Assembly (NCBI GenBank): GCA_003285105.1
Contig: CP030158.1
Location: forward strand, 2,958,664 to 3,022,663
Direction of reading: 5' to 3'
From: Roseithermus sacchariphilus
GTDB taxonomy: Bacteria > Bacteroidota > Rhodothermia > Rhodothermales > MEBIC09517
DNA length: 64,000 nt
A program made the translations under genes and the position numbers. Numbering within the stretch: the stretch's first letter is position 1; each line of letters begins with the position of its first letter. Below, piece by piece: positions 54,241 through 62,827 of the stretch. Under the pieces are notes generated by a model. It searched no databases. It was given only the letters and a program-made list of their open reading frames with translations, and had not been told where the DNA came from.

Positions 54241-55390
54241 TTTCAGCTTTCAGCTTTCAGCTTTCAGCTTTCAGCTTTCAGCTTTCAGCTTTCAGCTTCA
54301 GCTTTCAGCCTTCAGCTTTCAGCCTTCAGCTTTCAGCCTTCAGCTTTCAGCCTTCAGCTTTCAGCCTTCAGCTTTCAGCCTTCAGCTTTCAGCCTTCAGC
54401 TTTCAGCCTTCAGCTTTCAGCCTTCAGCTTTCAGCCTTCAGCTTTCAGCCTTCAGCTTTCAGCCTTCAGCTTTCAGCCTTCAGCTTTCAGCCTTCAGCTT
54501 TCAGCCTTCAGCTTTCAGCCTTCAGCTTTCAGCCTTCAGCTTTCAGCCTTCAGCTTTCAGCCTTCAGCTTTCAGCCTTCAGCTTTCAGCCTTCAGCTTTC
54601 AGCCTTCAGCTTTCAGCCTTCAGCTTTCAGCCTTCAGCTTTCAGCCTTCAGCTTTCAGCCTTCAGCTTTCAGCCTTCAGCTTTCAGCCTTCAGCTTTCAG
54701 CCTTCAGCTTTCAGCCTTCAGCTTTCAGCCTTCAGCTTTCAGCCTTCAGCTTTCAGCCTTCAGCTTTCAGCCTTCAGCTTTCAGCCTTCAGCTTTCAGCC
54801 TTCAGCTTTCAGCCTTCAGCTTTCAGCCTTCAGCTTTCAGCCTTCAGCTTTCAGCCTTCAGCTTTCAGCCTTCAGCTTTCAGCCTTCAGCTTTCAGCCTT
54901 CAGCTTTCAGCCTTCAGCTTTCAGCCTTCAGCTTTCAGCCTTCAGCTTTCAGCCTTCAGCTTTCAGCCTTCAGCTTTCAGCCTTCAGCTTTCAGCCTTCA
55001 GCTTTCAGCCTTCAGCTTTCAGCCTTCAGCTTTCAGCCTTCAGCTTTCAGCCTTCAGCTTTCAGCCTTCAGCTTTCAGCCTTCAGCTTTCAGCCTTCAGC
55101 TTTCAGCCTTCAGCTTTCAGCCTTCAGCTTTCAGCCTTCAGCTTTCAGCCTTCAGCTTTCAGCCTTCAGCTTTCAGCCTTCAGCTTTCAGCCTTCAGCTT
55201 TCAGCCTTCAGCTTTCAGCCTTCAGCTTTCAGCCTTCAGCTTCAGCCTTCAGCTTTCAGCCTTCAGCTTTCAGCCTTCAGCTTTCAGCCTTCAGCTTTCA
55301 GCCTTCAGCTTTCAGCCTTCAGCTTTCAGCCTTCAGCTTTCAGCCTTCAGCTTTCAGCCTTCAGCTTTCAGCCTTCAGCTTTCAGCTTTC
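54241..55390. repeat. Heptamer tandem array, ~164 units (1.15 kb)
   Basis: The array reads 8 x TTTCAGC, one 6-base unit (54297-54302), then 67 x the 14-mer TTTCAGCCTTCAGC (54303-55240), another 6-base unit (55241-55246), 20 heptamers of alternating CTTCAGC and TTTCAGC, and a partial TTTC. Units look identical apart from the two 6-base variants. The plus strand has no stop in any frame because the period is not a multiple of three, while the minus strand has TGA in all frames. It lies between the 5' end of the endonuclease-like gene and the GatB/YqeY gene. There are no spacers, so it is not CRISPR. Confidence 0.97.
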
Positions 55391-55409
55391 GGGTTTCGGT
55401 GGAAACCCG
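55390..55409. other. Perfect hairpin at the end of the heptamer array
   Basis: An 8-bp stem (CGGGTTTC at 55390-55397 with GAAACCCG at 55402-55409) with a 4-base loop, directly after the array and 52 bases before the GatB/YqeY start. No T-run follows, so it is not a standard terminator. It may cap or regulate the transcript. Confidence 0.5.
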
Positions 55410-55461
55410 GGCCGGGCTGTCGTACGTTCGAGGCCGACAGACACCAGACGAGCGACCATCT

Positions 55462-55929
55462 ATGGCAACCCTGGCAGAGCAACTGACCACCGACCTGAAA
55501 GACGCCATGCGGGCGAAGGATCCGGTGCGGCTGCGGACCATCCGTTCCCTCCGGGCCGCGCTCAAGGAGAAAGAGATCGAGATGCGGCAGGGCGGCGTGG
55601 CGACCCTCACCGAGGAGGACAGCCTGGCCGTCGTCCAGAAACAGGCCAAACAGCGCCGTGACGCCATCGCGCAGTATGAAGCCGCCGGCCGGGAGGATCT
55701 GGCGCAGAAAGAGCGCGAGGAACTCGCCGTCATCGAAAGCTACCTCCCGAAGCAACTCAGCGACGACGAGATCCGTACGGTGGTCGACGGCATCATCGCC
55801 GCCACCGGGGCCGCGTCCATGAGCGACATGGGCAAGGTCATGGGGCCGGCCATGCAGCAACTGCGCGGCCGGGCCGACGGGCGCCGCGTGCAGGAGATCG
55901 TGCGTGCCCGGCTGTCCGGCGCATCCTGA
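55462..55929 (+). CDS. GatB/YqeY-domain protein
   Basis: 155 residues, the usual length. It begins MATLAEQLTTDLKDAMRAKD and contains LRTIRSLRAALKEKEIEMR, YLPKQLSDDEIRTVV and SDMGKVMGPAMQQLRGRADG, all YqeY hallmarks. The domain is the C-terminal tail domain of the GatB amidotransferase used alone; its cellular role is not settled. The heptamer array forms most of its upstream region. The CvpA gene starts five bases after its stop. Confidence 0.92.
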   Translation: MATLAEQLTTDLKDAMRAKDPVRLRTIRSLRAALKEKEIEMRQGGVATLTEEDSLAVVQKQAKQRRDAIAQYEAAGREDLAQKEREELAVIESYLPKQLSDDEIRTVVDGIIAATGAASMSDMGKVMGPAMQQLRGRADGRRVQEIVRARLSGAS

Positions 55930-55934
55930 ACGCC

Positions 55935-56477
55935 ATGCACTACCTGGACATCCTCATCGGACTGGCGCTGGCCGGCGGTCTGGCCCGGGGCTTCTCGACC
56001 GGTGTGATCCGGCAGGTGGCCGCCTTCGTCGGGCTGCTGATCGCCTTCGCGCTGTCGGTGCAACTCATGGATCCGGTGGGGCAGGCCGTGGCCGCCAGCA
56101 TCGGCGCTTCCACGACGGTGGCGCCCCTGCTTGGCTTCATCCTCATCTTCCTCGTCGTCCAGATCGCCGTGTTTGCCGTCTCCCGGCTCGCCGAGACGCT
56201 CGTCGGGGCCTTGAAGCTGACGATCCTGAACCGGCTGGCCGGTGGGGTGGTCGGGGCGTTCAAGGCGGCGCTGCTGCTCAGCGTGGCGTTTCTCGTACTG
56301 GGACACTTCGGGATGCCCGCCCCGGAGAGCCGCCACGCGTCCGTCCTCTACGGACCCGTGGCGGGGGTGCTGCCCCAGACCTGGAACTACGCCGCGGAGC
56401 ACCTGCCTCAGGTCCGGCGTCTGGCGGATCGGTTTACCGCGCATCTCCAGGAACAATGGCCGGAAACCGGCCATTAG
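55935..56477 (+). CDS. cvpA: CvpA-family membrane protein
   Basis: 180 residues with about four membrane helices. It begins MHYLDILIGLALAGGLARGF and includes GVIRQVAAFVGLLIAFALSV and the ILNRLAGGVVGAFKAALLLS segment, diagnostic of CvpA. In E. coli the family is named for colicin V production but is needed more widely for envelope integrity. It follows the GatB/YqeY gene by five bases. Confidence 0.9.
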   Translation: MHYLDILIGLALAGGLARGFSTGVIRQVAAFVGLLIAFALSVQLMDPVGQAVAASIGASTTVAPLLGFILIFLVVQIAVFAVSRLAETLVGALKLTILNRLAGGVVGAFKAALLLSVAFLVLGHFGMPAPESRHASVLYGPVAGVLPQTWNYAAEHLPQVRRLADRFTAHLQEQWPETGH

Positions 56478-56602
56478 GGCGGAGGTTCGTCCGTCCTCGG
56501 GGCACCCCGGTGACCTCCGGCATCGCCGCCGTGCCTCCCGGCCGCACCCCGGCGCGGGGAGGGCCGACGTGACGTGTTTCCCGCCCTCCAGTCCCCCCGT
56601 TC

Positions 56603-59600
56603 ATGGTTCCCGTCGAGCTACGCCTGACGAACTTCCTCAGCTACGGTACGGCGGCACCTCCGCTCGACTTCGAGCAGTTCCACGTGGCCTGCCTGTCCGG
56701 TCGCAACGGCCAGGGGAAGTCCGCCCTGCTGGATGCCATCACCTGGGCGCTCTGGGGCGAGGGCCGCAAGTCCAGCGACAACCGCAAGCCCGACGCCGAC
56801 CTGATCCGGATCGGGGCGCAGCGGATGCAGGTGGAGTTCGTCTTCGACCTGGAGGGCGAGCGCTACCGCGTCGTGCGGGCCTACACCGAGTCCGCCTCGG
56901 GCAAGACCAGCCGCCCGGAACTCGAGTTTCACGTCTACGAAGCCGCGACCGGGCAGTATCGCCCGCTCACGGCCGGTTCGCTGCGCGAGACGCAGGCGCA
57001 GATCGACCGCGTCCTGGGTATCGACTACGAGACGTTCATCAACTCGTCGTTCCTGTTGCAGGGGCGGTCCGACGAGTTCACCAAGAAGCGGCCCAGCGAG
57101 CGCAAGCAGATCCTGGCGCGCATCCTGAACCTCGGCAAGTACGACCGCCTGGCCGAGCGGGCGCGGCAGCGGGAGCGGGAGGCGGCCGAGCGTGTTCAGC
57201 GGGCCGAGGCGGAGATCGAGCGGCTCAAGGCCGCCCTCGAACCGGAGGCGGCCTGGCAGGCCGAGCAGGAGGCCGTGCTCCGGGATATCGAGGAGGCAGG
57301 GCGGCGGCTCGAGGCGGCCCGGCAGGTCGAGACGCATGTGGCCGAGCAGATCGCCACGCTGGAGGCTCGGGCGCGGGAGGCCGAGGGCGTCCGGACGGCC
57401 CTCCGCAAGCTCGACGAGGAACGCGCCGCCCGCGAGGCCGACGCGCGGACCCTGCAGCAGCGCATCGAACAGGCCGAGGCCCTGCTGGCTCGCAGCGAGC
57501 AGATCCAGCGGGACTACGACCGCTACGAGGCTCTCACGCGCGAGCGTGACGACCTGCACACCCGTGGGGAGCTCTACCGGGGCTTCGACGCGCAACTCAG
57601 CCAGAAGGAAGCCGACCTCAAGGACCGCCGCACCGAGCTGGAGAAGCAGATCGACCGGTTCCGGCACACCCTGGAGACGCACCGGGCCGCCCTCAGCGAG
57701 GCCATCGCCCGGCTGGGGCAGCGGGAGCCGGTGCGCGCCGAGGTGAAGGCGGCCCGTGAAGCCCGTGATCGCCTCGGCGCGCTGGAGGACGTCCGCCGGC
57801 GGCGCGAGGCGCTGGAGCAACGCCGGCAGCAGTGCCAGAGCCGCCTGATCGAGGCGGAGTCGCAGCTGAAAGGCCGGCTGCAGAGCCTGCAGGGGCAGAT
57901 CGAGCGGGAGGTCGCCCACCTGCCCGACCGGGAGGCCCTGGAGCGGGAATGCGATCGCCTGGAGCGGGCCGCCGCCGAGCGGGCCGACGTGGAGAGCCGC
58001 CTGGAACGGACGACGCAGGAAGGGCAGCAGATCCGCGAAGCCATGGAAAAGCTGCGCGGCCAGATCGAGTCCCGCGAGGAGGAGCAGGCACGCCTGCAGG
58101 AGGACCTGGACCGCCTCCACCGCGTCGACGTCTGCCCGACGTGCGGGTCTGACCTGACCGGGCCGCACCGGGCGGAGGTAGCGGCGCGCCTGCAGGGGCA
58201 GATCGATGCCATCGCGGAGGCGGTGGCGTCGATGCGGCAGGCGCTGGAGCGCCGGGCTGCGGAGCGCCTGCGCCTCCGCGAGGCGTACCAGACGCTGAAG
58301 GCGCGTCTGGCGCAGCTGGAGGGGGTGCGGGAGGATCTGGGGCAGGCGCGCCAGCGCCTGGCGGCGGCCCGGGAAGCGGCGGACGCCCTGGCCCGGCGTC
58401 GCGCCGAGGCCGACCGCCTCCGCCGCTGCCTGGAGGAAAAAGACTACGCCCACGAAGACCGCCGGCAATTCGAGGCCCTGTGCCGGGAGATCGACGCCCT
58501 GGACTTCGACGAGGAGGCCTACCAGCAGACCCGCGAGGTGGCCGCGCAGCTACCGTATCTGGAGCGACGCCTGCGTGAGCTGGAGGAAGTAGCCGGCCGG
58601 CGCGAGCAGCTGGAGCAGGCCATCGCTCAGGATGAGGAGCGCCTGACGAAGCTACGCCGGCAACTGGGCGACGGGTCGGCCTTCGGCGACCTGCCCGCGC
58701 AGATCGAGGCCCTGCGCAACCGCCGCGACGCCGTCGGCTTCGATGCCGCCCGCTTCGAAGAGGTGCGCCGGGAACTGCAGACGCTCCGCGACGCCGGGGC
58801 GCGGGTCAAGGACCTGCTTCATGCCCGGCAGAACCAGGCTGAGTGGCGCGAGCAGGTGGAACGCATCACCGAACGCCTGGCGCGGATCGAGGAGGAGCGC
58901 CGGGCGCAGGCCGAGGCGCTCGCCCGCCTGGAGGCGGAGCTCGAAGGCCGGGCCGACCTGGCGACCCGCCGGCAGGAGGCTGCGGCCACCCGCGAGGCGG
59001 CCGAACATGCCCTGCAGGACCTCCAGCGGCGCCTCGGCGAGTTGCAGGCCCGCCTCCAGCAGGCCGCGAAAGACCGCGCCGCGCTCGAAGACGCCCGCCG
59101 GGATCACCGCGCCGCCCGCAAGGAACGCACCCTCTACCGCCACCTCAAAACCGCCTTCGGGAAGCACGGCATCCCGTCGCTCATCATCGAGCAGACCCTG
59201 CCCGAGATCGAGGAGCGCGCCAACGACCTGCTCGAACGCCTCACCGACGGCAAGATGCGCGTCCGCCTGGAGACGCTCAAAGACAAGAAGACCGGCGGCA
59301 CCAAAGAGACGCTCAACATCATCATCACCGACGAGCAGGGCATCCCCCGGGCCTACGAAACCTTCTCCGGCGGCGAGGCCTTCCGCGCCAACTTCGCCCT
59401 GCGTATCGCCCTCTCGCAACTGCTGGCCGACCGCGCCGATGTGCGCATCCGCACGCTCGTGATCGACGAAGGCTTCGGCACGCAGGACACCCAGGGCATC
59501 CAGAACCTCGTCGAGGCGATCCAGGTCATCAAAGACGACTTCGCCAAGATCCTGGTCATCACCCACCTGGAGGAGTTGAAAGAGGCCTTCCCCGTGCGCA

Positions 59601-59656
59601 TCGAGGTCGAGAAGCACCCGACCGAGGGCTCGCGCTTCGAGGTCATCGGCGTGTGA
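56603..59656 (+). CDS. sbcC: SbcC/Rad50-like SMC-type ATPase
   Basis: 1017 residues. Walker A is in LSGRNGQGKSALLDAITWAL (about 32-50). Two long coiled coils are joined by a zinc-hook CPTCG near residue 510. The C-terminal head carries the ABC signature ETFSGGEAFRANFALR and Walker B TLVIDEGFGTQD. The architecture is that of SbcC/Rad50, which with SbcD/Mre11 opens DNA ends and cuts hairpins. SbcD is not adjacent. It begins about 125 bases after cvpA. Such nucleases act on hairpin or palindromic DNA, notable given the repeat array nearby, though a link is only a guess. Confidence 0.92.
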   Translation: MVPVELRLTNFLSYGTAAPPLDFEQFHVACLSGRNGQGKSALLDAITWALWGEGRKSSDNRKPDADLIRIGAQRMQVEFVFDLEGERYRVVRAYTESASGKTSRPELEFHVYEAATGQYRPLTAGSLRETQAQIDRVLGIDYETFINSSFLLQGRSDEFTKKRPSERKQILARILNLGKYDRLAERARQREREAAERVQRAEAEIERLKAALEPEAAWQAEQEAVLRDIEEAGRRLEAARQVETHVAEQIATLEARAREAEGVRTALRKLDEERAAREADARTLQQRIEQAEALLARSEQIQRDYDRYEALTRERDDLHTRGELYRGFDAQLSQKEADLKDRRTELEKQIDRFRHTLETHRAALSEAIARLGQREPVRAEVKAAREARDRLGALEDVRRRREALEQRRQQCQSRLIEAESQLKGRLQSLQGQIEREVAHLPDREALERECDRLERAAAERADVESRLERTTQEGQQIREAMEKLRGQIESREEEQARLQEDLDRLHRVDVCPTCGSDLTGPHRAEVAARLQGQIDAIAEAVASMRQALERRAAERLRLREAYQTLKARLAQLEGVREDLGQARQRLAAAREAADALARRRAEADRLRRCLEEKDYAHEDRRQFEALCREIDALDFDEEAYQQTREVAAQLPYLERRLRELEEVAGRREQLEQAIAQDEERLTKLRRQLGDGSAFGDLPAQIEALRNRRDAVGFDAARFEEVRRELQTLRDAGARVKDLLHARQNQAEWREQVERITERLARIEEERRAQAEALARLEAELEGRADLATRRQEAAATREAAEHALQDLQRRLGELQARLQQAAKDRAALEDARRDHRAARKERTLYRHLKTAFGKHGIPSLIIEQTLPEIEERANDLLERLTDGKMRVRLETLKDKKTGGTKETLNIIITDEQGIPRAYETFSGGEAFRANFALRIALSQLLADRADVRIRTLVIDEGFGTQDTQGIQNLVEAIQVIKDDFAKILVITHLEELKEAFPVRIEVEKHPTEGSRFEVIGV

Positions 59657-59663
59657 CGCGGGC

Positions 59664-60602
59664 TCACGGCACCGGGGGAGCGGCCGAGATGGCTTTCTGC
59701 CGCACCCAGCGCATCAGCAGCAGGCCACTGACGATGAGCGTGCCGCCCAGCACCTGCGCCAGGGTCACCGGCTCGTGCAGCAGCCAGGCGCTGCTCACCA
59801 GCGCCAGCAGCGGCACCAGGTTGCCGTATACCGCCGTATTGGACGGCCCGACCGCCTTCACGCCCACGTTCCACAGCGCCACGGCCAGTCCGGTCGAGAG
59901 CCCTCCCGAGTAGACGATCGCCATCCACACCCCGGCATCGACCTCGCTCCAGTGCACGGTGTCGAAATAGGGGACGGAGAGGGCGGCGAGGAAGGGAAAG
60001 GCGAAGAGCAGCCCGAGGAACGTCAGCCCGATGGGGGAGACGGTGTCCAGCGTGGGCTTGTTGAAGGCGGTATAGGCGCCCCAGAGCATCGCCGCCAGCA
60101 GCATCAGCACGTTGCCCAGGAACGTCTCGTTGCTGAAGGAGAGCGTCTGCGAACCCGCCACCACCACGAGCGCCGTGCCGGCCAGCGACAGCAGCAATCC
60201 CAGCCACGCCGCGGGCCGCAGCACATCCAGCCCGAAGACGTGGCTGAGGGCGGCCGTCCACAGCGGCGCGCTGGCCATCAGCAGCGCCGCGTTGCCGGCC
60301 GTCGTCAGGTCGATGCCGATGATGAAGCAGAGCTGGTAGAACAGGTAGCCCACCAGCCCCAGCCCGATGATCTGCCGTGCGTGTGTACGCAGCGGCGCCC
60401 AGACGGACTGCCCGGCCCGGTGTTGCCGGTGCACGTAGAGCCCGCCCAGCACCAGCCCGGAGACGGTGAACCGGAACAGGTTCAGCACGTGGGGATGCAT
60501 GGCCGCCAGCGCTCCCTTGAGGATCGGAAAGTTCAGGCCCCACACGGCGACCACGAACAGCAGGACGGCATCGTATTTCCAGGAGGTGGAATCGGCGGGC
60601 AT
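59664..60602 (-). CDS. EamA-family (DMT) transporter
   Basis: 312 residues with ten predicted membrane helices in two repeats. The first repeat has VVAVWGLNFPILKGALAAM and the second LLAAMLWGAYTAFNKPTLD, the EamA signature. Members export or import small metabolites such as amino acids or purines; the substrate cannot be assigned. It converges on the sbcC gene. Confidence 0.9.
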   Translation of the reverse strand: MPADSTSWKYDAVLLFVVAVWGLNFPILKGALAAMHPHVLNLFRFTVSGLVLGGLYVHRQHRAGQSVWAPLRTHARQIIGLGLVGYLFYQLCFIIGIDLTTAGNAALLMASAPLWTAALSHVFGLDVLRPAAWLGLLLSLAGTALVVVAGSQTLSFSNETFLGNVLMLLAAMLWGAYTAFNKPTLDTVSPIGLTFLGLLFAFPFLAALSVPYFDTVHWSEVDAGVWMAIVYSGGLSTGLAVALWNVGVKAVGPSNTAVYGNLVPLLALVSSAWLLHEPVTLAQVLGGTLIVSGLLLMRWVRQKAISAAPPVP

Positions 60603-60712
60603 GGCAGCGCAGCGATGGAGGGCTGGAATATAGACGGCTGCGCTGCAAAACCCAGCCTGCGTTTCGTACCTTGCAGAAAAATCATCGGTTCGTCGATCCG
60701 CGCGTACACGCC

Positions 60713-61039
60713 ATGCAGCACGACGGCATCAAGAAACTGTATTACTCCATCGGGGAGGTGGCCGAGATGACCGGGCTGGAGGCCCACGTGCTCCGGTACT
60801 GGGAGACGGAGTTCGAGGAGCTGGCCCCGCGTAAGAACCGGGCGGGGCGGCGCATCTACACGGAGGAGGACATCGCCATGGTGCGGCGCATCCAGCGCCT
60901 CCTGAAGGACGAGAAATACACGATCGAGGGCGCCCGGCAGGTGCTGGCCCGCCGCGCAGACGATCTGCCGCAACGACCCGTCGATGACACCTTCCGGGAG
61001 CTGCGTGCATTTTTGGAGAACCTGTTGCAAAAGCTCTAG
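60713..61039 (+). CDS. MerR-family transcriptional regulator
   Basis: 108 residues from the ATG at 60713 (a TTG at 60671 is possible). The winged helix-turn-helix LYYSIGEVAEMTGLEAHVLR and RYWETEFEELAPRKN, RIYTEEDIAMVRRIQRLL define MerR. The domain after it is a short helix with no Cys or ligand-binding part, so the effector is unknown. It resembles the short MerR group typical of Bacteroidota. Confidence 0.9.
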   Translation: MQHDGIKKLYYSIGEVAEMTGLEAHVLRYWETEFEELAPRKNRAGRRIYTEEDIAMVRRIQRLLKDEKYTIEGARQVLARRADDLPQRPVDDTFRELRAFLENLLQKL

Positions 61040-61066
61040 TATTATCGTTGATTCTCAGCCCCTGAT

Positions 61067-61140
61067 CGGGACGTGGCGCAGTCCGGTAGCGCACTTGCAT
61101 GGGGTGCAAGGGGTCGTGGGTTCGAATCCCGCCGTCCCGA
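61067..61140 (+). tRNA. tRNA-Pro (GGG)
   Basis: A complete cloverleaf: acceptor CGGGACG pairs with CGTCCCG (61133-61139), D-arm GCGC/GCGC, anticodon stem CTTGC/GCAAG with loop ATGGGGT giving anticodon GGG (61101-61103), T-arm GTGGG/CCCGC with loop TTCGAAT. Discriminator A61140; the CCA end is not encoded. It reads Pro codons CCC and CCU. A TATTAT at 61040-61045 may be its -10 box. An intrinsic terminator follows. Confidence 0.97.
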
Positions 61141-61157
61141 CACAGGCTCGACGAGCC

Positions 61158-61189
61158 AACCCGCTAGCACATCGTTAGCGGGTTTTTTT
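61158..61189 (+). terminator. Intrinsic terminator after tRNA-Pro
   Basis: A perfect 9-bp stem (AACCCGCTA at 61158-61166 with TAGCGGGTT at 61176-61184), 9-base loop, overlapping a run of seven T. This is a classic rho-independent terminator 17 bases after the tRNA. Confidence 0.9.
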
Positions 61190-61282
61190 ATGCGTGGATG
61201 CTCTGTCCACGACCCTGCGTCTGCACTTTTCGTCGTCCGTCATTCCCGCTTCCGCTACAGCGCGAAACGTTGTGGACTATGG

Positions 61283-61380
61283 CCCGGCCCGCTGCACGCA
61301 GGAGCCGATTCGCGGGGGCTGACCGGCATCCCGGACCGGCATCCCGGACGAGCCTCACCAGGGCCACTCGGGCGTGATGC
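61283..61380. repeat. Direct repeat copy 1 with lipocalin 3'-end remnant
   Basis: 98 bases nearly identical to 62159-62269, differing by two substitutions and a 13-base deletion. On the minus strand its end spells the last eight codons and stop of the lipocalin-like gene (RITPEWPW, stop). It contains an internal 13-base tandem duplication (CCGGCATCCCGGA twice). Beyond it the similarity stops abruptly. The area 61190-61479 has no other feature I can support. Confidence 0.9.
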
Positions 61381-61479
61381 GCTGCTGTCGAAGGCATGCC
61401 GGGATCACCGGGGCCGGGGGAGCGTCACAACGCCGTGCTACGCTCCACAACGGCTCGAACCACGCCTCGACACGTTTCC

Positions 61480-61707
61480 ATGTCCCTCGAACGCATCACC
61501 ATTGACCCGGCAATCTGCCACGGCAAGCCGTGCGTGCGTGGGCTTCGCTATCCGGTAGAGATGATCCTGGAGCTCCTCAGTGCAGGGATGAGCGTGGATG
61601 AGATCCTGTCGGATTACGAGGATCTCGAACGGGAGGATATCCTCGCGGTTCTGGCCTACGCAGCCCGGCTTAGCCAGACCAAGCGCGTGCAGCCTTTCGC
61701 CGCATGA
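61480..61707 (+). CDS. DUF433-family antitoxin-like protein
   Basis: 75 residues from the ATG at 61480 (MSLERITIDPAICHGKPCVR). It matches DUF433 throughout: DPAICHGKPCVRGLRYPVEM, LLSAGMSVDEILSDYEDL, EDILAVLAYAARL. DUF433 proteins have a helix-turn-helix-like fold and accompany PIN-like DUF5615 proteins. The stop overlaps the next start by four bases (ATGA), so the two are coupled. Confidence 0.88.
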   Translation: MSLERITIDPAICHGKPCVRGLRYPVEMILELLSAGMSVDEILSDYEDLEREDILAVLAYAARLSQTKRVQPFAA

Positions 61708-62057
61708 GGTTCCTCGTCGACGCGCAACTGTCGCGCCGTCTGTGCTACCAGCTACGAGCGCGCGGCCACGATGCCCTGCACACGCTGGATCTGCCAGAGG
61801 GCAACCGCACCCCCGACGCGGCCATCAATCAGTTGTCGGTGGCAGAAGAACGGGTCGTGGTCACCAAAGACGCTGATTTCGTCGATACGCTGATCATTCA
61901 GGGCGTGCCGTACAAGCTGCTGCTGGTATCCACAGGCAACATCAGCAACAGCGAGCTGGAGGCTCTTTTCCTTCAGCATCTCGGAGCACTCGTGACCGGG
62001 TTTGAGGTGTTCGATTTCATCGAGATCGACCGCACGGCCCTTCGATTCCATTTTTGA
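61704..62057 (+). CDS. DUF5615-family PIN-like toxin candidate
   Basis: 117 residues. MRFLVDAQLSRRLCYQL carries the first conserved Asp of the PIN-like fold; a second is in VVVTKDADFVDTL. It is coupled to the DUF433 gene by a 4-base overlap, the typical arrangement of a type II toxin-antitoxin-like pair, where this would be the nuclease-like partner. Activity has not been shown for most members. The pair lies between two direct repeats and has lower GC than most of the window. Confidence 0.85.
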   Translation: MRFLVDAQLSRRLCYQLRARGHDALHTLDLPEGNRTPDAAINQLSVAEERVVVTKDADFVDTLIIQGVPYKLLLVSTGNISNSELEALFLQHLGALVTGFEVFDFIEIDRTALRFHF

Positions 62058-62158
62058 TGGAATGCCCCTCGGGGGTAGCCCCCGATCCCGCGTTCCCAGC
62101 CCGTGTGCTGCCACGCCCGCATTCGCAGCCCATGCAGGTGGCGTACCGGGTGCGTGCC

Positions 62159-62269
62159 CCGGCCCGCTGCACGCAGGAGCCCATGCGAGGACCCGATTCG
62201 CGGGGGCTGGCCGGCATCCCGGACCGGCATCCCGGACGAGCCTCACCAGGGCCATTCGGGCGTGATGCG
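62159..62269. repeat. Direct repeat copy 2, overlapping lipocalin 3' end
   Basis: The second copy of the repeat flanking the DUF433/DUF5615 pair. It has 13 extra bases (62181-62193) relative to copy 1 and two substitutions. Its last 27 bases are the final eight codons and stop of the intact lipocalin-like gene. Copy 1 therefore looks like a duplicate of the end of this gene plus its downstream region. Confidence 0.9.
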
Positions 62270-62674
62270 TTCCCAGACCTCCTCCAGCCGGAAGTCGCCG
62301 ATCTGGCCGCTGTGGTACCACCGGTTGCCTTCGAGCCGCACGTCGAAGGTGATGGAGGTGCCCACGAGCGGGGCGCTCGAATGGTACTCGATGTACTCGG
62401 TGTAGCGGGTGCCGTCGTACGTGTACCGTCCACCGCCGGCATACACGCCTTCCTCTTCGTCGGCAGCCATCCGTCCGAAGGCGAAGTGGGTGGAGTTGAG
62501 GATCTTGAACGACGGGTTGAGGGTGCTGCCCCGGTCGATGGTCGTGTCGGGGTAGATGATCAGTTGCGACACGAGGCGCCACGACCCTTCCAGCGGCGTG
62601 GCGGGTAGTTGCCCGGAAGCGCTTCCGGGGGCGAGGCAGCACAGCAGGATGAGGCAGGTGGTGACGGTTCTCAT
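62243..62674 (-). CDS. Secreted lipocalin-like protein
   Basis: 143 residues from the ATG at 62674. A signal peptide (TTCLILLCCLAPGSASGQ) precedes a lipocalin-like barrel: LEGSWRLVSQLIIYPDT near the start is diagnostic, followed by strands FKILNSTHFAFGRM and YTYDGTRYTEYIEYH. It ends RITPEWPW. It would bind a small hydrophobic ligand; none can be named. Its last codons lie within a repeat shared with copy 1 at 61283-61380. Confidence 0.85.
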   Translation of the reverse strand: MRTVTTCLILLCCLAPGSASGQLPATPLEGSWRLVSQLIIYPDTTIDRGSTLNPSFKILNSTHFAFGRMAADEEEGVYAGGGRYTYDGTRYTEYIEYHSSAPLVGTSITFDVRLEGNRWYHSGQIGDFRLEEVWERITPEWPW

Positions 62675-62827
62675 GGCAGCCCTCGGCTCTGATCGGAGAA
62701 TGGACGGCGGCCGTCCCCGTGCACGCAAGGGGCGGTTTGAACATGGTACGCGGGGCCGGGGGGACTGTCAACCGGTTCCGGCCAGACGACCGGCTCCGGC
62801 CAGACGACGCCCCCCTCGGCCGGCTGC

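Noticed and set aside
54241..55390. CRISPR-like array
   Set aside because: Units abut directly with no spacers, and no cas gene is present.
53941..55461. Long plus-strand open frame through the heptamer array (recurring FSFQPSAFSLQLSA)
   Set aside because: A 14-base repeat without stops is open in every frame; the reading comes from the repeat and is not evidence for a protein.
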